A stretch of DNA of 64,000 nucleotides from Aneurinibacillus sp. REN35 (GCF_041379945.2 NZ_JBFTXJ020000002.1:124001-188000), one strand, 5' to 3'; shown: positions 44,932 to 54,369, counted from the stretch's first letter. Numbers and translations: made by a program. Notes: generated by a model from the letters alone, not told the origin.

Positions 44932-45135
44932 ATGCAGAAACGATATGCCATCCATTTTGGTGTTGAATATTTTGCCGGATTTGGTGAAGATGGAAGTGTA
45001 AAAAAGACGGAGAAACCAAATGATATTCTGTTTTTTGAAGAGGAAGAAGAGCTTACTGTGTATAAAGAAGCGTTAAAGGACAAAGGGATTGACTTTGTTA
45101 CGGTCGTGTTTGAAGCAAAGGGGGAAGAGATATGA
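44932..45135 (+). CDS. 67-aa acidic protein in the WYL-HIT-MazG-helicase row
   Basis: 67 aa, acidic. It reads RYAIHFGVEYFAGFGEDGSV, then FFEEEEELTVYKEALKDK and VTVVFEAKGEEI. The ATG has GAAAGGAGAGCGGACG in front, and its stop overlaps the next start (ATGA). I do not recognise a family. The tight coupling to the HIT gene suggests a conserved partner. Confidence 0.65.
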   Translation: MQKRYAIHFGVEYFAGFGEDGSVKKTEKPNDILFFEEEEELTVYKEALKDKGIDFVTVVFEAKGEEI

Positions 45136-45530
45136 CATGTCCATTCTGTCGGATGCCGACTTCACAGATTGTGCTGGAAAATGAGCTGGCAAAAGCATTC
45201 TATGATCTCTACCCGGTGCAAAAAGGACACCTCTTGATTGTACCAAAGCGGCATGTCGCCACGTATTTTGAGGCAGCAGAAGAAGAAATCCTGGCTATGC
45301 ATCGCTTACTGCATGAAGGAAAAGCACTTGTGGATGAGACGTATGCGCCTGATGGCTACAATATTGGTGTGAATGTGGGGCATTATGGAGGGCAGACTGT
45401 GATGCACCTGCATCTGCATTTGATTCCGCGCTATCAAGGCGATGTGGCTGATCCGCGCGGCGGAATCAGAAAAGCGATTCCGAACCTTGTGCCGTATCCT
45501 GTGGATCAGAAGGAGGAAAATGATGCCTAG
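45132..45530 (+). CDS. HIT-family nucleotide hydrolase
   Basis: 132 aa. HIT triad HLHLHLIPRY (about residue 98), the zinc-binding-like CPFCRMP at the N-terminus, and VPKRHVATYFEA. These proteins hydrolyse or transfer nucleotidyl groups (AMP lysine adenylates, dinucleoside polyphosphates). It overlaps the upstream stop by four bases and the MazG-like start by eight bases. Confidence 0.92.
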   Translation: MTCPFCRMPTSQIVLENELAKAFYDLYPVQKGHLLIVPKRHVATYFEAAEEEILAMHRLLHEGKALVDETYAPDGYNIGVNVGHYGGQTVMHLHLHLIPRYQGDVADPRGGIRKAIPNLVPYPVDQKEENDA

Positions 45531-45846
45531 CTATCATAAGCTTGTTCGCGATTTGATTCCGGAAATCATTGAGCAGGCCGGGAAAGTCTGCACAACGCGA
45601 AAAGTAGAAAAAGAAGAATATGAGGCTGCACTGCAGAACAAACTGCAGGAAGAAGTGAAAGAATACCTGGAAGCAAAGACACAGGAAGAGGCAAAAGAGG
45701 AATTGGCGGATGTCTTGGAGGTAATTAGCGCTCTTGCGAATATACATGGAAGCTCATTGCAGGATATTGACACACTTCGCATTCAAAAAGCAAAAGAGCG
45801 TGGAGGATTTGCGAAAGGCATCGTATTGATTGAGGTGAAAGAGTGA
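45523..45846 (+). CDS. MazG-like/phosphoribosyl-ATP-type pyrophosphohydrolase
   Basis: 107 aa, all-alpha NTP pyrophosphohydrolase. YHKLVRDLIPEIIEQAGK is the family opening and EEVKEYLEA plus EELADVLEV give the metal-binding E-x2-E and E-x3-D motifs. AAGGAGGAAA precedes two consecutive ATGs (45520, 45523). It would break down abnormal or signalling nucleotides. It is coupled to the helicase gene by a GTGA overlap. Confidence 0.9.
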   Translation: MPSYHKLVRDLIPEIIEQAGKVCTTRKVEKEEYEAALQNKLQEEVKEYLEAKTQEEAKEELADVLEVISALANIHGSSLQDIDTLRIQKAKERGGFAKGIVLIEVKE

Positions 45847-48281
45847 ACGAAATTCGATTGCTTACTTCTCAGGTAATTCAGCAGATTATACAGGAGATGC
45901 AGCAGGCTTCTTCTATTTATATTTTAACGTCATTCACTATGAAGTCGGGTATTGAATTGCTGCGTCCGCATCTAATAGAAGCCAAACGTCGCGGTGCGGA
46001 AATTAAGCTTCTGACAGGTGACTATTTGTATGTGACACAGCCGGAAGCGCTAGCTATTCTCGCTGATCTGAACGGTAGCGTTGAGGCGCGATTGTGGCAG
46101 AGTGGCGGGCTTTCTTTTCATCCAAAAGCGTATTTATTCGGGCAAAATGACGGGAGAGCCGCTGTCATTGTTGGTTCGTCCAATTTATCTCGATCCGCGC
46201 TGACCTATGGAGTTGAATGGAATGTACTTGTTCATTCGGAAGCATCGCATTCGGCATATGAAGAAGCGTCTGAAGAATATATGAAGCTATTTTTCCATGA
46301 GCATACGATTCCTATTAATCCAGAGACTGCCACTCAGTATGAATCTGCCTACCAGGAGTATCATCGAAAATATCCGAATCTGGCTGGTACATGGACAGAG
46401 AAGGAAGCGTTGGATGTCATGTTTACGCCGGAACTGCCGCCAGAACCCGGAAAAGTAATTGAAACAGCGGAAACATACATAACAGGACAGACGTTAGCGC
46501 CAAGAGAAGCGCAGGTTAAGGCTCTAGAAGAGCTGTATAATCGGCAGGAAGAGGGCTATCGCAAGGCGATGGTTGTCATGGCAACAGGGCTTGGGAAAAC
46601 ATATCTAGCAGGATTTTTCGCGCAAAGCTTTCAGCGTATTCTTTTCATTGCGCATCGAGAAGAAATTCTGCTGCAGGCCATGAAATCTTGGAAGCGTGTT
46701 ATGCCCCAGAGAACGCATGGAATGTATAACGGAAAAATAAAAGAAGAAAGTGCAGGGTGTGTCTACGCGTCAATTTATACCTTATCTCGCCAACAGCACT
46801 TAGCCAAGTTTCAGCCAAAAGATTTTGATCTTATTGTGGTTGATGAATTTCATCATGCAGCTGCTGCTTCCTATCGGCGTGTGATTGAATATTTTCAGCC
46901 TTCGTTTTTATTGGGGATCACAGCGACGCCGGATCGTCTGGACGGCAAAGATGTATTTGCACTATGCGATGGGAATGTTGCTTATCAAATCCATTTTATT
47001 GAAGCGATCCAGCGCGGGTGGCTGGCACCGTTCCATTATTATGGCGTATATGATGAGACAGACTACAGCGCTATCCGCTGGTTGGGGAATCGGTATGACG
47101 AAGAACAATTATTATCAGCCCAACTTCGAGAAGGTATGGCTGAGAGTATTCTCAAATCGTACATGCAGCACCGACAAACGCGGGCGTTGGGATTTTGTTC
47201 GTCCATTGCGCAAGCTACTTTCTTAGCGAAATATTTTGTGCAGCATGGGGTCAAAGCAGCTAGTCTTCATTCACGATCAACGGATATAAGCCGTGCAGAA
47301 GCAATTCGCAGAATAGAAGCGGGAGAATTGGAGATTATTTTGACTGTTGATTTATTTAACGAAGGAGTAGATATTCCGTCGCTGGATACGCTTCTATTTG
47401 TGCGTCCTACAGAATCATTAGCCATCTTCACCCAGCAGGTAGGACGTGGACTTCGCCTGCATCCGGGTAAGGAAAAGTGTGTAATTATTGATTTCATCGG
47501 GAACTATCGAAATGCAGACGTGAAGCTTCAGCTTTTTGATAAGGACCGACATGAGAAAAAGAAGAAAGCGGTAAGTATAATTGCGCCTGCGAACTGTGAG
47601 GTGAATGTAGACCTTCGTGTGATTGATCTGTTGAAGGAGTTAGCGCGCAAGCGGCAGCCGAGAAAGGAACGCATGCTGGAAGCGTTCTTACTAGCAAAAC
47701 AGGAAATGGGTCGTCGTCCCACATATGTGGAAGCGCATCTGCAGAGTGGAGGCGATGGGGCGGTCTATCGGCAGGAGTTTGGCTCCTACCTTGGATTTTT
47801 GTATTGGGCTCATGAGCTGACGGACGAAGAAGCTCAACTTTTTTTGAAATATAAAGAATGGTTTGTAGAAGTAGAAAAGACGGTAATGAATAAAAGCTAT
47901 AAAATGGTATTACTCCTGGCAATGTTGCAGCGTGGCGCACAGGAATGGGAGCGGCCGATTCAGCTAAAAGAAGCCGCCCGCTTTTTCTATGACTACCTTA
48001 CAGCGGAGCCATACCGCTATCGTATTGAAACGAGAGATGGAAAAGAAGGTTCATCCCAGAAAGTACTAGGGGACTATCATGAAAAGGAAATTATAAAACT
48101 GCTGAAGAATCAACCTGTCGCTAAGTGGAGCGGAAGTTCAAAAGGATTTGCTTGTACGGAGGATGATGCGTTTTTTATTCGGCTTGAACTTCTTCCTGCA
48201 GAAAGGGAACAAGTATTTGAATGGACAAAAGAGATATGTGAGTTTCGTCTGCACTATTATTTTGAGATGAAATACGTATGA
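45843..48281 (+). CDS. Phospholipase D-type nuclease fused to a DEAD/DEAH superfamily 2 helicase
   Basis: 812 aa. Residues 1-165 are a PLD-like domain with the HKD-type motif FHPKAYLFGQNDGRAAVIVGSSNLSR split as HPKAYLF ... GSSN. Residues about 210-560 are an SF2 helicase: Q-region APREAQVKALEEL, motif I MATGLGKTY, DEFHH (motif II), GITATP (III), IAHREE, and GVDIPSLD...QQVGRGLRLH (V-VI). The rest is helical with a repeat (YVEAHLQSG) and is unassigned. The GTG start overlaps the preceding stop. Such fusions occur in restriction, repair or defence loci. Confidence 0.9.
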   Translation: MNEIRLLTSQVIQQIIQEMQQASSIYILTSFTMKSGIELLRPHLIEAKRRGAEIKLLTGDYLYVTQPEALAILADLNGSVEARLWQSGGLSFHPKAYLFGQNDGRAAVIVGSSNLSRSALTYGVEWNVLVHSEASHSAYEEASEEYMKLFFHEHTIPINPETATQYESAYQEYHRKYPNLAGTWTEKEALDVMFTPELPPEPGKVIETAETYITGQTLAPREAQVKALEELYNRQEEGYRKAMVVMATGLGKTYLAGFFAQSFQRILFIAHREEILLQAMKSWKRVMPQRTHGMYNGKIKEESAGCVYASIYTLSRQQHLAKFQPKDFDLIVVDEFHHAAAASYRRVIEYFQPSFLLGITATPDRLDGKDVFALCDGNVAYQIHFIEAIQRGWLAPFHYYGVYDETDYSAIRWLGNRYDEEQLLSAQLREGMAESILKSYMQHRQTRALGFCSSIAQATFLAKYFVQHGVKAASLHSRSTDISRAEAIRRIEAGELEIILTVDLFNEGVDIPSLDTLLFVRPTESLAIFTQQVGRGLRLHPGKEKCVIIDFIGNYRNADVKLQLFDKDRHEKKKKAVSIIAPANCEVNVDLRVIDLLKELARKRQPRKERMLEAFLLAKQEMGRRPTYVEAHLQSGGDGAVYRQEFGSYLGFLYWAHELTDEEAQLFLKYKEWFVEVEKTVMNKSYKMVLLLAMLQRGAQEWERPIQLKEAARFFYDYLTAEPYRYRIETRDGKEGSSQKVLGDYHEKEIIKLLKNQPVAKWSGSSKGFACTEDDAFFIRLELLPAEREQVFEWTKEICEFRLHYYFEMKYV

Positions 48282-48293
48282 AGAATTGAATGA

Positions 48294-48413
48294 AGATGGG
48301 CTGCCGGAGCAGGTGTCGTTGTACGTTCAGGTTTTCAAGGTGGGTATGGCAATGTGGTAGAGATCGATCATGGAAGTGGAGTCGTGACACGATATGCGCA
48401 TATGGAGACAAAG
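48294..48413 (+). pseudogene. Fragment of an M23 (LytM-like) peptidase
   Basis: In frame with an upstream stop at 48291, positions 48303-48413 read AGVVVRSGFQGGYGNVVEID then HGSGVVTRYAHM, which is the core of the M23 metallopeptidase domain. The stretch is only about 40 codons, no start is present, and no homology continues beyond it. It is a relic of a cell-wall hydrolase gene. Confidence 0.65.
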
Positions 48414-48481
48414 GGAGTGCGGATTTTGTTCCAATTAACTTCTTACAGTATCAACTATTCCTATATTTTTAATATTTTAAA

Positions 48482-48511
48482 TTGACAGACTTATAATAGA
48501 GAAGATATAAT
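48482..48511 (+). promoter_or_regulatory. Strong sigma-A promoter of the peptide ABC operon leader
   Basis: TTGACA (48482-48487), an 18-base spacer and TATAAT (48506-48511). The start near 48518 gives a leader of about 320 bases that includes the structured element at 48592-48713. Confidence 0.75.
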
Positions 48512-48591
48512 GATGTAAATCTTGTAACAGATTATGTTAAAGTACCACACTAGAATATAGTCTAAGATTTATATGAAAAAATAATATGATT

Positions 48592-48713
48592 GGTTTTTTT
48601 GAAGTGAGAAGACGACCTCTTCTCATGGACTCAATAGAACCGAGCTCAAGCAAGAGTTTGCAGAAATCGAGAAAGATTTCTGCAACTTCTATTGCTCTAT
48701 GCTCGGTTTTTTT
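48592..48713 (+). ncRNA. Leader RNA element, copy A: candidate riboswitch/attenuator with intrinsic terminator
   Basis: Core 48592-48641: GGTTTT (48592-48597) can pair with AGAACC (48636-48641). Between them is GAAG, an 8-bp hairpin TGAGAAGA-CGACC-TCTTCTCA (48605-48625) and a joining strand. ACC of the 3' arm is also the start of a terminator stem ACCGAGC (48639-48645) / GCTCGGT (48701-48707), with inner pairs (GCAGAAATC / GATTTCTGC) and a T-run (48707-48713). The two pairings exclude each other. The same layout with the same spacing recurs at 56853. I recognise no known class. Confidence 0.75.
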
Positions 48714-48839
48714 ATTGCATTTTCTTGCGTACTACAAGTGACTGAATTTCGAAATTGGTTCGAAGGAGGCTTTTGAAAGCAAGGTTCAGGTATAGCGAAA
48801 AGTAAGGAATAAAACTTATATGAAAGGAGAATTTATTTT

Positions 48840-49790
48840 ATGGGGATTTATATAACGAGAAGGTTGCTGTCTGTTATTCCTGTGCTGTTCGTTGTCTCTG
48901 TCATTGTCTTTTTGCTGATTCACTTCATACCGGGTGATCCTGCTGCAGTTATGTTAGGAGCAGAATCCAGCCCTCAACAGCTTGCCGAGCTTCAGGAAAA
49001 ACTCGGATTAAACAAACCGTTGCTAGAGCAGTTTACCAGTTGGTTTCTTCATATGCTATCAGGTGACTTAGGTTATTCTATCGTGTCAGAAAAACAAGTA
49101 ACAACGCTTATATGGGAGAGGTTACCTGCAACCCTTATGCTAATCTTTTATGCATTGCTTATCTCAGTTGTTATTGCGATTCCATTAGGCATTATTTCTG
49201 CTATTCGATATAACACCCGCTGGGACTATATAGCAATGGTTTTTGCATTAATAGGAATCTCAATCCCTAATTTTTGGGCAGGGTTACTACTCATTATGGT
49301 ATTTTCATTGCAACTGGGGTGGCTGCCTTCAACCGGATATGTAGATATGACTAAAAATGTATGGGAGCATCTGCAGCACCTTTTATTGCCTGCTTTTGCT
49401 TTGGGTTTCCTGCAAGCTGGCATTGTAACCCGCATGACACGCTCAAGCATGCTGGAGGTATTGCAGCAGGATTATATTCGTACCATTCGAGCCAAGGGAG
49501 GCTCTGAAAAGGTAGTTGTTCTTAAGCATGCACTCAAAAACTCAGCGATCCCTATCATTACAATTTTGGGTATTAACTTCGGTTTACTGCTCGGGGGGAC
49601 AGTAGTTGTTGAAATAATTTTTAGTATTCCAGGTATCGGGCAATTGCTTGTTCAGTCGGTATTTAATAGAGACTATCCCGTGATACAGGGGGTTATCCTC
49701 TGTGTAGCCTTTATCTACGTTTTAATCAATCTTGTTGTTGATTTACTCTATACGTACTTTGATCCAAAAATTGACTACAATAAGGGGTGA
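48840..49790 (+). CDS. Peptide/nickel-type ABC transporter permease, DppB-like
   Basis: 316 aa, six membrane helices. It has the N-terminal RRLLSVIPVLFVVSVIVF and the EAA loop DYIRTIRAKGGSEKVVVLKH. AAAGGAGAATTTATTTT precedes the ATG. First structural gene after leader element A. It forms the channel with the next gene. Substrate class (peptide or other oligomer) is not set by the permease. Confidence 0.93.
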   Translation: MGIYITRRLLSVIPVLFVVSVIVFLLIHFIPGDPAAVMLGAESSPQQLAELQEKLGLNKPLLEQFTSWFLHMLSGDLGYSIVSEKQVTTLIWERLPATLMLIFYALLISVVIAIPLGIISAIRYNTRWDYIAMVFALIGISIPNFWAGLLLIMVFSLQLGWLPSTGYVDMTKNVWEHLQHLLLPAFALGFLQAGIVTRMTRSSMLEVLQQDYIRTIRAKGGSEKVVVLKHALKNSAIPIITILGINFGLLLGGTVVVEIIFSIPGIGQLLVQSVFNRDYPVIQGVILCVAFIYVLINLVVDLLYTYFDPKIDYNKG

Positions 49791-49795
49791 GAAAA

Positions 49796-50683
49796 ATGGA
49801 AATAGCTCATCAAAAAACTGAAAATAAAGAAAAAAGGAGGTTTGGTGAAAGTATAAGGGCTTTTTGGGTTGTATTTTCGAAACGAAAAGCGGCTATGTAT
49901 GGATTAATCGTTGTAAGTCTAGTTGTTTTCATTGCCATTCTTGCTCCGTTTCTTACACCTTTTGACCCTGTTCAAGATGTCAATTATGGAAATCGAATCG
50001 CCTCCCCAACAATGACTCATTGGTTTGGAACGGATGAATTTGGCCGAGATATTTTCAGCCGGGTGCTTATGGGAGCGAGGGTCTCCATAGTTATTTCAGC
50101 GTCTGCAGTAGCCTTTTCTGCACTGCTTGGCATTGTCGTTGGACTTGTAGCAGGGTACTATGGAGGGCTCATTGATAATATATTGATGCGAATAGTAGAT
50201 GGATTAATGTCCTTTCCTCCTATTTTGTTTGCGATCGCTCTGATGGCTGCATTGGGAAACAATACAAGCAATATTATTCTTGCGCTGGCAATTGTGTATG
50301 CTCCCTTGTTTGCAAGGCTCATTCGTGGAACGGTTCTGTCTATAAAGGAGAAGGAGTTTGTCGATGCTATTAAAGTTTTAGGAGGATCACATATTAGAAT
50401 ACTATTCAAGCATATTTTGCCGAATTGCTTATCTCCATTATTGATCCAAATGACGACCTATTTTGCATACGCGATTCTAGCAGAGGCTTCTTTAAGTTTT
50501 ATTGGATTGGGAGTACCGCAACCAGAACCAAGTTGGGGCAATATCCTCTATGACGGAAGGCAATACATGATAGAAGCCCCCTGGATTACCATTTTTCCCG
50601 GCCTAGCAATTGGTATTACTGTCATGGGGCTCAATCTTTTGGGTGATGGATTGCGAGATTATTTAGATCCTAGGATGAAGTAA
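49796..50683 (+). CDS. Peptide-type ABC transporter permease, DppC-like
   Basis: 295 aa, six helices, with the N-terminal OppC_N region and the EAA loop KEFVDAIKVLGGSHIRILFKH; it contains HWFGTDEFGRDIFSRVLMGA, typical of DppC/OppC. The ATG at 49796 follows AAGGGG; a GTG at 49787 overlaps the dppB-like stop and is the alternative. Confidence 0.92.
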   Translation: MEIAHQKTENKEKRRFGESIRAFWVVFSKRKAAMYGLIVVSLVVFIAILAPFLTPFDPVQDVNYGNRIASPTMTHWFGTDEFGRDIFSRVLMGARVSIVISASAVAFSALLGIVVGLVAGYYGGLIDNILMRIVDGLMSFPPILFAIALMAALGNNTSNIILALAIVYAPLFARLIRGTVLSIKEKEFVDAIKVLGGSHIRILFKHILPNCLSPLLIQMTTYFAYAILAEASLSFIGLGVPQPEPSWGNILYDGRQYMIEAPWITIFPGLAIGITVMGLNLLGDGLRDYLDPRMK

Positions 50684-50731
50684 TACTGGAAATATAAATG
50701 TTACAGCCTAAGTAAAGAGGTGACGCAAAAT

Positions 50732-51748
50732 ATGGATGAAAAAATATTAGATGTAAGGGGATTAACAATTCAATTTGATACGCCGTCCGGTATTGTTGAG
50801 GTTGTTAGCGGTATTGATTTTTATGTTGGCAAGGGGGAAACAGTAGGTCTTGTAGGAGAAAGCGGCTGTGGAAAAAGTGTAAGTTCCTTGGGGATTATGG
50901 GATTGTTGCCATCCCCGCCAGCCAGGGACACGAAAGGAGAAATCTTCTTTCAAGGGAAGAACTTACTCAAAGAATCTCCAGCTTATCTTCGTTCAATACG
51001 CGGCAATGCGATTTCAATGATCTTTCAAGATCCCATGAGTTCTCTCGATCCCGCCTTTACCATTGGCAGTCAAATTAATGAAGCGATTCAATTCCATGAG
51101 GAGATTAGTACTGCTGAGACAAAGGAAAGGTCTATTGAATTGTTGCGAATAGTAGGGATCTCTAATCCGGAGCAGAGGTATCATGAATACCCACATCAGT
51201 TGTCAGGGGGAATGCGGCAGCGTGTCATGATTGCGATCGCCTTAGCCTGTAATCCGCAGCTGATTATAGCAGATGAACCGACTACTGCCTTAGATGTGAC
51301 TGTACAAGCCCAAATTCTCGAGTTGTTAAAGAAGCTGTGCGAGAACTTCAACACATCAATCATTATCATTACTCACGATATGGGAGTCGTAGCGGAGACA
51401 TGTGATAGAGTGCTGGTTATGTATGCAGGACAAATCGTAGAAGAAGCACCTATCGAGGAATTGTTTGATAAAACGGCGCATCCATACACGGAAGGGTTGT
51501 TAAAGTCTATACCTAAAGTTACGGGAGATAAGACGAAATTATACTCTATTCCGGGCAGTGTTCCTACCCAGGGGCATCTTATACAAGGCTGCAGGTTCCA
51601 TCCGAGGTGTTCATACGTCACTCCTCATTGTCTAGAAGAAGATCCGCCATTTATCGAAATTGAAGCAGGACACCGGGTAAAGTGCTGGAATACGAATGAA
51701 GTTTTAAATAAGAGTAAAGTAATGAATAGTGGAGGAATGAACAAATGA
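50732..51748 (+). CDS. Peptide-type ABC transporter ATPase, DppD/OppD-like
   Basis: 338 aa. Walker [10 protein letters not shown], signature LSGGMRQR, Walker [13 protein letters not shown] and the switch His in IITHDMG. The C-terminal oligopeptide extension has [14 protein letters not shown], which binds an iron-sulfur or metal site in this class. ATG at 50732 has AAAGAGGTG upstream. Confidence 0.94.
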   Translation: MDEKILDVRGLTIQFDTPSGIVEVVSGIDFYVGKGETVGLVGESGCGKSVSSLGIMGLLPSPPARDTKGEIFFQGKNLLKESPAYLRSIRGNAISMIFQDPMSSLDPAFTIGSQINEAIQFHEEISTAETKERSIELLRIVGISNPEQRYHEYPHQLSGGMRQRVMIAIALACNPQLIIADEPTTALDVTVQAQILELLKKLCENFNTSIIIITHDMGVVAETCDRVLVMYAGQIVEEAPIEELFDKTAHPYTEGLLKSIPKVTGDKTKLYSIPGSVPTQGHLIQGCRFHPRCSYVTPHCLEEDPPFIEIEAGHRVKCWNTNEVLNKSKVMNSGGMNK

Positions 51749-52713
51749 CGACAGCTCCATTATTAGAACTAAATAACGTAAAGAAACATTACCCAATTAA
51801 GCGGGGTCTTCTGCAAAAGCAGGTGGGAAGTGTGAAAGCTGTTGATGGGATTGATTTGCAGATAGCCCCCGGAGAAACCTTTGGATTGGTAGGAGAAAGC
51901 GGCTGCGGAAAAAGTACATTAGGTCGCATGATTATGCAGTTATTGGAAATGACAGAGGGTGAAATGCGATTTAAACAAAAAAATGTAGCTGCTATGGATA
52001 CAAAAGAGAAGAAGGCATTTAAAAGAGAAGTTCAAATGATCTTTCAAGACCCGTTTTCTTCATTAAATCCAAGGCAGAAAGTCATTGATATTTTAAAGGA
52101 ACCGTTTGCTATCCACTTGGAACTTGATGCAAGGGAGAAAGAGCAAAGAGCGATTGGCTTGCTAGAAAGAGTCGGCTTAAATCCGCAACAGGGAAATCGT
52201 TACCCTCATCAATTCAGCGGTGGACAGAGGCAGCGTATTGGTATTGCGAGAGCACTCGCATTACATCCAGAGCTAATTGTATGTGATGAACCGGTTTCTG
52301 CACTTGATGTTTCCATCCAGTCACAGATTATTAATCTATTAGAAGAACTTCAAGAGGATTATGGGATGTCATATTTATTTATTGCCCACGATCTAGGAGT
52401 AGTCAAGCATATTAGCCAGCGCATAGGTGTAATGTATTTAGGCAGTATCGTCGAGCTTGCTACGGCGGATGAGTTATTCAAAAATCCACAGCATCCGTAT
52501 ACCCGTGCTTTATTATCATCCATCCCGGTAGAACATCCAAAAATGAGAAAGGAACGCATCTTTCTAAAAGGGGAGGTTCCTAGCCCCTCCAACCCACCAC
52601 AGGGATGTAAATTTCATACTCGCTGTCCATATGTAGAAGATGTCTGCAGAAAAGAAATTCCTGTATTCAAAAGTCAAAATGGACATAGTGTAGCCTGCCA
52701 TCTTATTAAATGA
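51745..52713 (+). CDS. Peptide-type ABC transporter ATPase, DppF/OppF-like
   Basis: 322 aa. Walker [10 protein letters not shown], signature FSGGQRQR, Walker B LIVCDEPVSALD, switch His IAHDLG. C-terminal cysteines CKFHTRCPYVEDVC. The start overlaps the upstream stop (ATGA). Confidence 0.95.
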   Translation: MTTAPLLELNNVKKHYPIKRGLLQKQVGSVKAVDGIDLQIAPGETFGLVGESGCGKSTLGRMIMQLLEMTEGEMRFKQKNVAAMDTKEKKAFKREVQMIFQDPFSSLNPRQKVIDILKEPFAIHLELDAREKEQRAIGLLERVGLNPQQGNRYPHQFSGGQRQRIGIARALALHPELIVCDEPVSALDVSIQSQIINLLEELQEDYGMSYLFIAHDLGVVKHISQRIGVMYLGSIVELATADELFKNPQHPYTRALLSSIPVEHPKMRKERIFLKGEVPSPSNPPQGCKFHTRCPYVEDVCRKEIPVFKSQNGHSVACHLIK

Positions 52714-52726
52714 AGGAGGATATAAA

Positions 52727-54331
52727 ATGAATTTTTTGAAATTTTTTAAAATATTTTGTTTGATGGTATTTATTTTGACTTTTAGTTTGGTGATTAGCGG
52801 TTGTGGGAGCAGTGGGAAAGAAGCGAATTCCCAAGGAAGCTCTGAAAAGGGGAGTCCAGGAACTCCTAAAGAGGGCGGTGTGCTGACAGTAGGAACAAGT
52901 GCAGATTTAACAAAGCTTGATCTTCATACTTCTACTGTACTATCAGACCGAATTCCTTTGCTTCATGTGCAGGAGATGCTAGTAACAATTGATGAGAAGA
53001 TGAATATTACCCCAATGCTTGCCGAAAAATGGACGACAAGCGATGACGGTAAAACAGTAACGTTTACACTGCGTAAGGGTGTTTTCTTTCATAATGGAAA
53101 AGAGATGAAAGGCGAGGATGTGAAGTATTCTATAGATAGATTTATGAAAGTGGCAGCGCGTAAAGGCGAATTTTCGATGGTGAAGTCCATTACCGTTCCG
53201 AATGATCATACGGTGGTGTTCAATCTCAAGCAGCCATCAGGTGTTCTTCTAGCTTCTCTAGCCAATCCATATAATCCGGCAGTAATTATTCCCAAGAGGA
53301 TGGCTGAGGAACAAAAGGATCGAGTCACCAATCCAATAGGAACAGGTCCGTTCCAATTTGTAAAATGGGAACAGGGAAAACAGCTGGTACTTAAACGATT
53401 TGATAAGTACGCATCAAGCAGCGGAGAAGCTAGTGGGTTTAGCGGGCAAAAAAAACCGTATGTTGATCAAGTAATCTTTAAGCCAATTTCTGAAGCTAGC
53501 GTCCGTGTTACCGCTCTGGAGACAGGTGAAATTGATGTAGCGACGGATATTCTTCCTAAAGATGAGGCGAGATTGAAAAAGAACAAAGACTTAGTAATTT
53601 CTCAAAAACCATCAATGAACTGGGGATACCTATTCTTCGGATTTAAAAAACCTCCATTTGATAATAGTAAAATGCGTCAGGCAGTAGCTTATGCCATAAA
53701 TAAAAAAGAGATAGTGGACGTGGCAACATGGAGTCTTGGCCAAGCAGCAAGCTCGCCTGTTTATCCAGATATGGAGTGGTACTCTGATGCTCATGCTAAA
53801 GACTATCAGCAAAACGTAGACAAGGCTAAACAACTGTTAAAGGAAGCTGGTTATAATGGAGAAAAAATTACGATATCTACGTCTAAGGCCTATGATCATC
53901 ATGTAAAAGCAGCATTAACACTTCAGGATCAGTTGAAAAAAATTGGGATGAATGTAGATGTAGAAATGCTTGAATGGGCTTCTTTTATTTCCGAGAGGGC
54001 CAATAGCGGGAATTATCATTTGGCTGTAAGTCATATCACACCTCGCCCGGATCCAAACCAGATCTATTATGCGTATTTGCATAGCAATTCTAACTTTAAT
54101 GGATACAATAATCCAAAAATGGATGGATTATTAGAAAAAGGATTAACGACTGTAAATCAGGATGAACGAAAATCAATTTATAACGATGTACAGAACCTTC
54201 TGCGTGAAGATCTATCTTTTATGTCTACGTATTATTATCCGGTTATTGAAGGAAGCAGATCTCATGTAAAAGGATACGTATCATGGAGTGCAGGATATCC
54301 AAGACTGTGGAATGTTTGGCTTGAAAAATAA
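52727..54331 (+). CDS. Peptide-type ABC transporter substrate-binding lipoprotein
   Basis: 534 aa, SBP family 5. Signal peptide with lipobox (LVISGCGSSG, Cys about residue 26), then the typical EGGVLTVGTSADL, TPMLAEKWTTSDDGKTVTFTLRKGV and KQPSGVLLASLANPYN. Ligand cannot be read from sequence. The site GAAGGAGGATATAAA precedes the ATG. Last transport gene of this block. Confidence 0.93.
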   Translation: MNFLKFFKIFCLMVFILTFSLVISGCGSSGKEANSQGSSEKGSPGTPKEGGVLTVGTSADLTKLDLHTSTVLSDRIPLLHVQEMLVTIDEKMNITPMLAEKWTTSDDGKTVTFTLRKGVFFHNGKEMKGEDVKYSIDRFMKVAARKGEFSMVKSITVPNDHTVVFNLKQPSGVLLASLANPYNPAVIIPKRMAEEQKDRVTNPIGTGPFQFVKWEQGKQLVLKRFDKYASSSGEASGFSGQKKPYVDQVIFKPISEASVRVTALETGEIDVATDILPKDEARLKKNKDLVISQKPSMNWGYLFFGFKKPPFDNSKMRQAVAYAINKKEIVDVATWSLGQAASSPVYPDMEWYSDAHAKDYQQNVDKAKQLLKEAGYNGEKITISTSKAYDHHVKAALTLQDQLKKIGMNVDVEMLEWASFISERANSGNYHLAVSHITPRPDPNQIYYAYLHSNSNFNGYNNPKMDGLLEKGLTTVNQDERKSIYNDVQNLLREDLSFMSTYYYPVIEGSRSHVKGYVSWSAGYPRLWNVWLEK

Positions 54332-54369
54332 ACAGGACAAAGGAAAAAACAAAAATGGGAGGTGACTTT

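Noticed and set aside
48592-48713. T-box or RAT antiterminator identity for the leader elements
   Set aside because: No T-box sequence (AGGGTGG-NACCGCG), no specifier-loop layout, and the RAT consensus does not fit, although protein-mediated antitermination is still possible.
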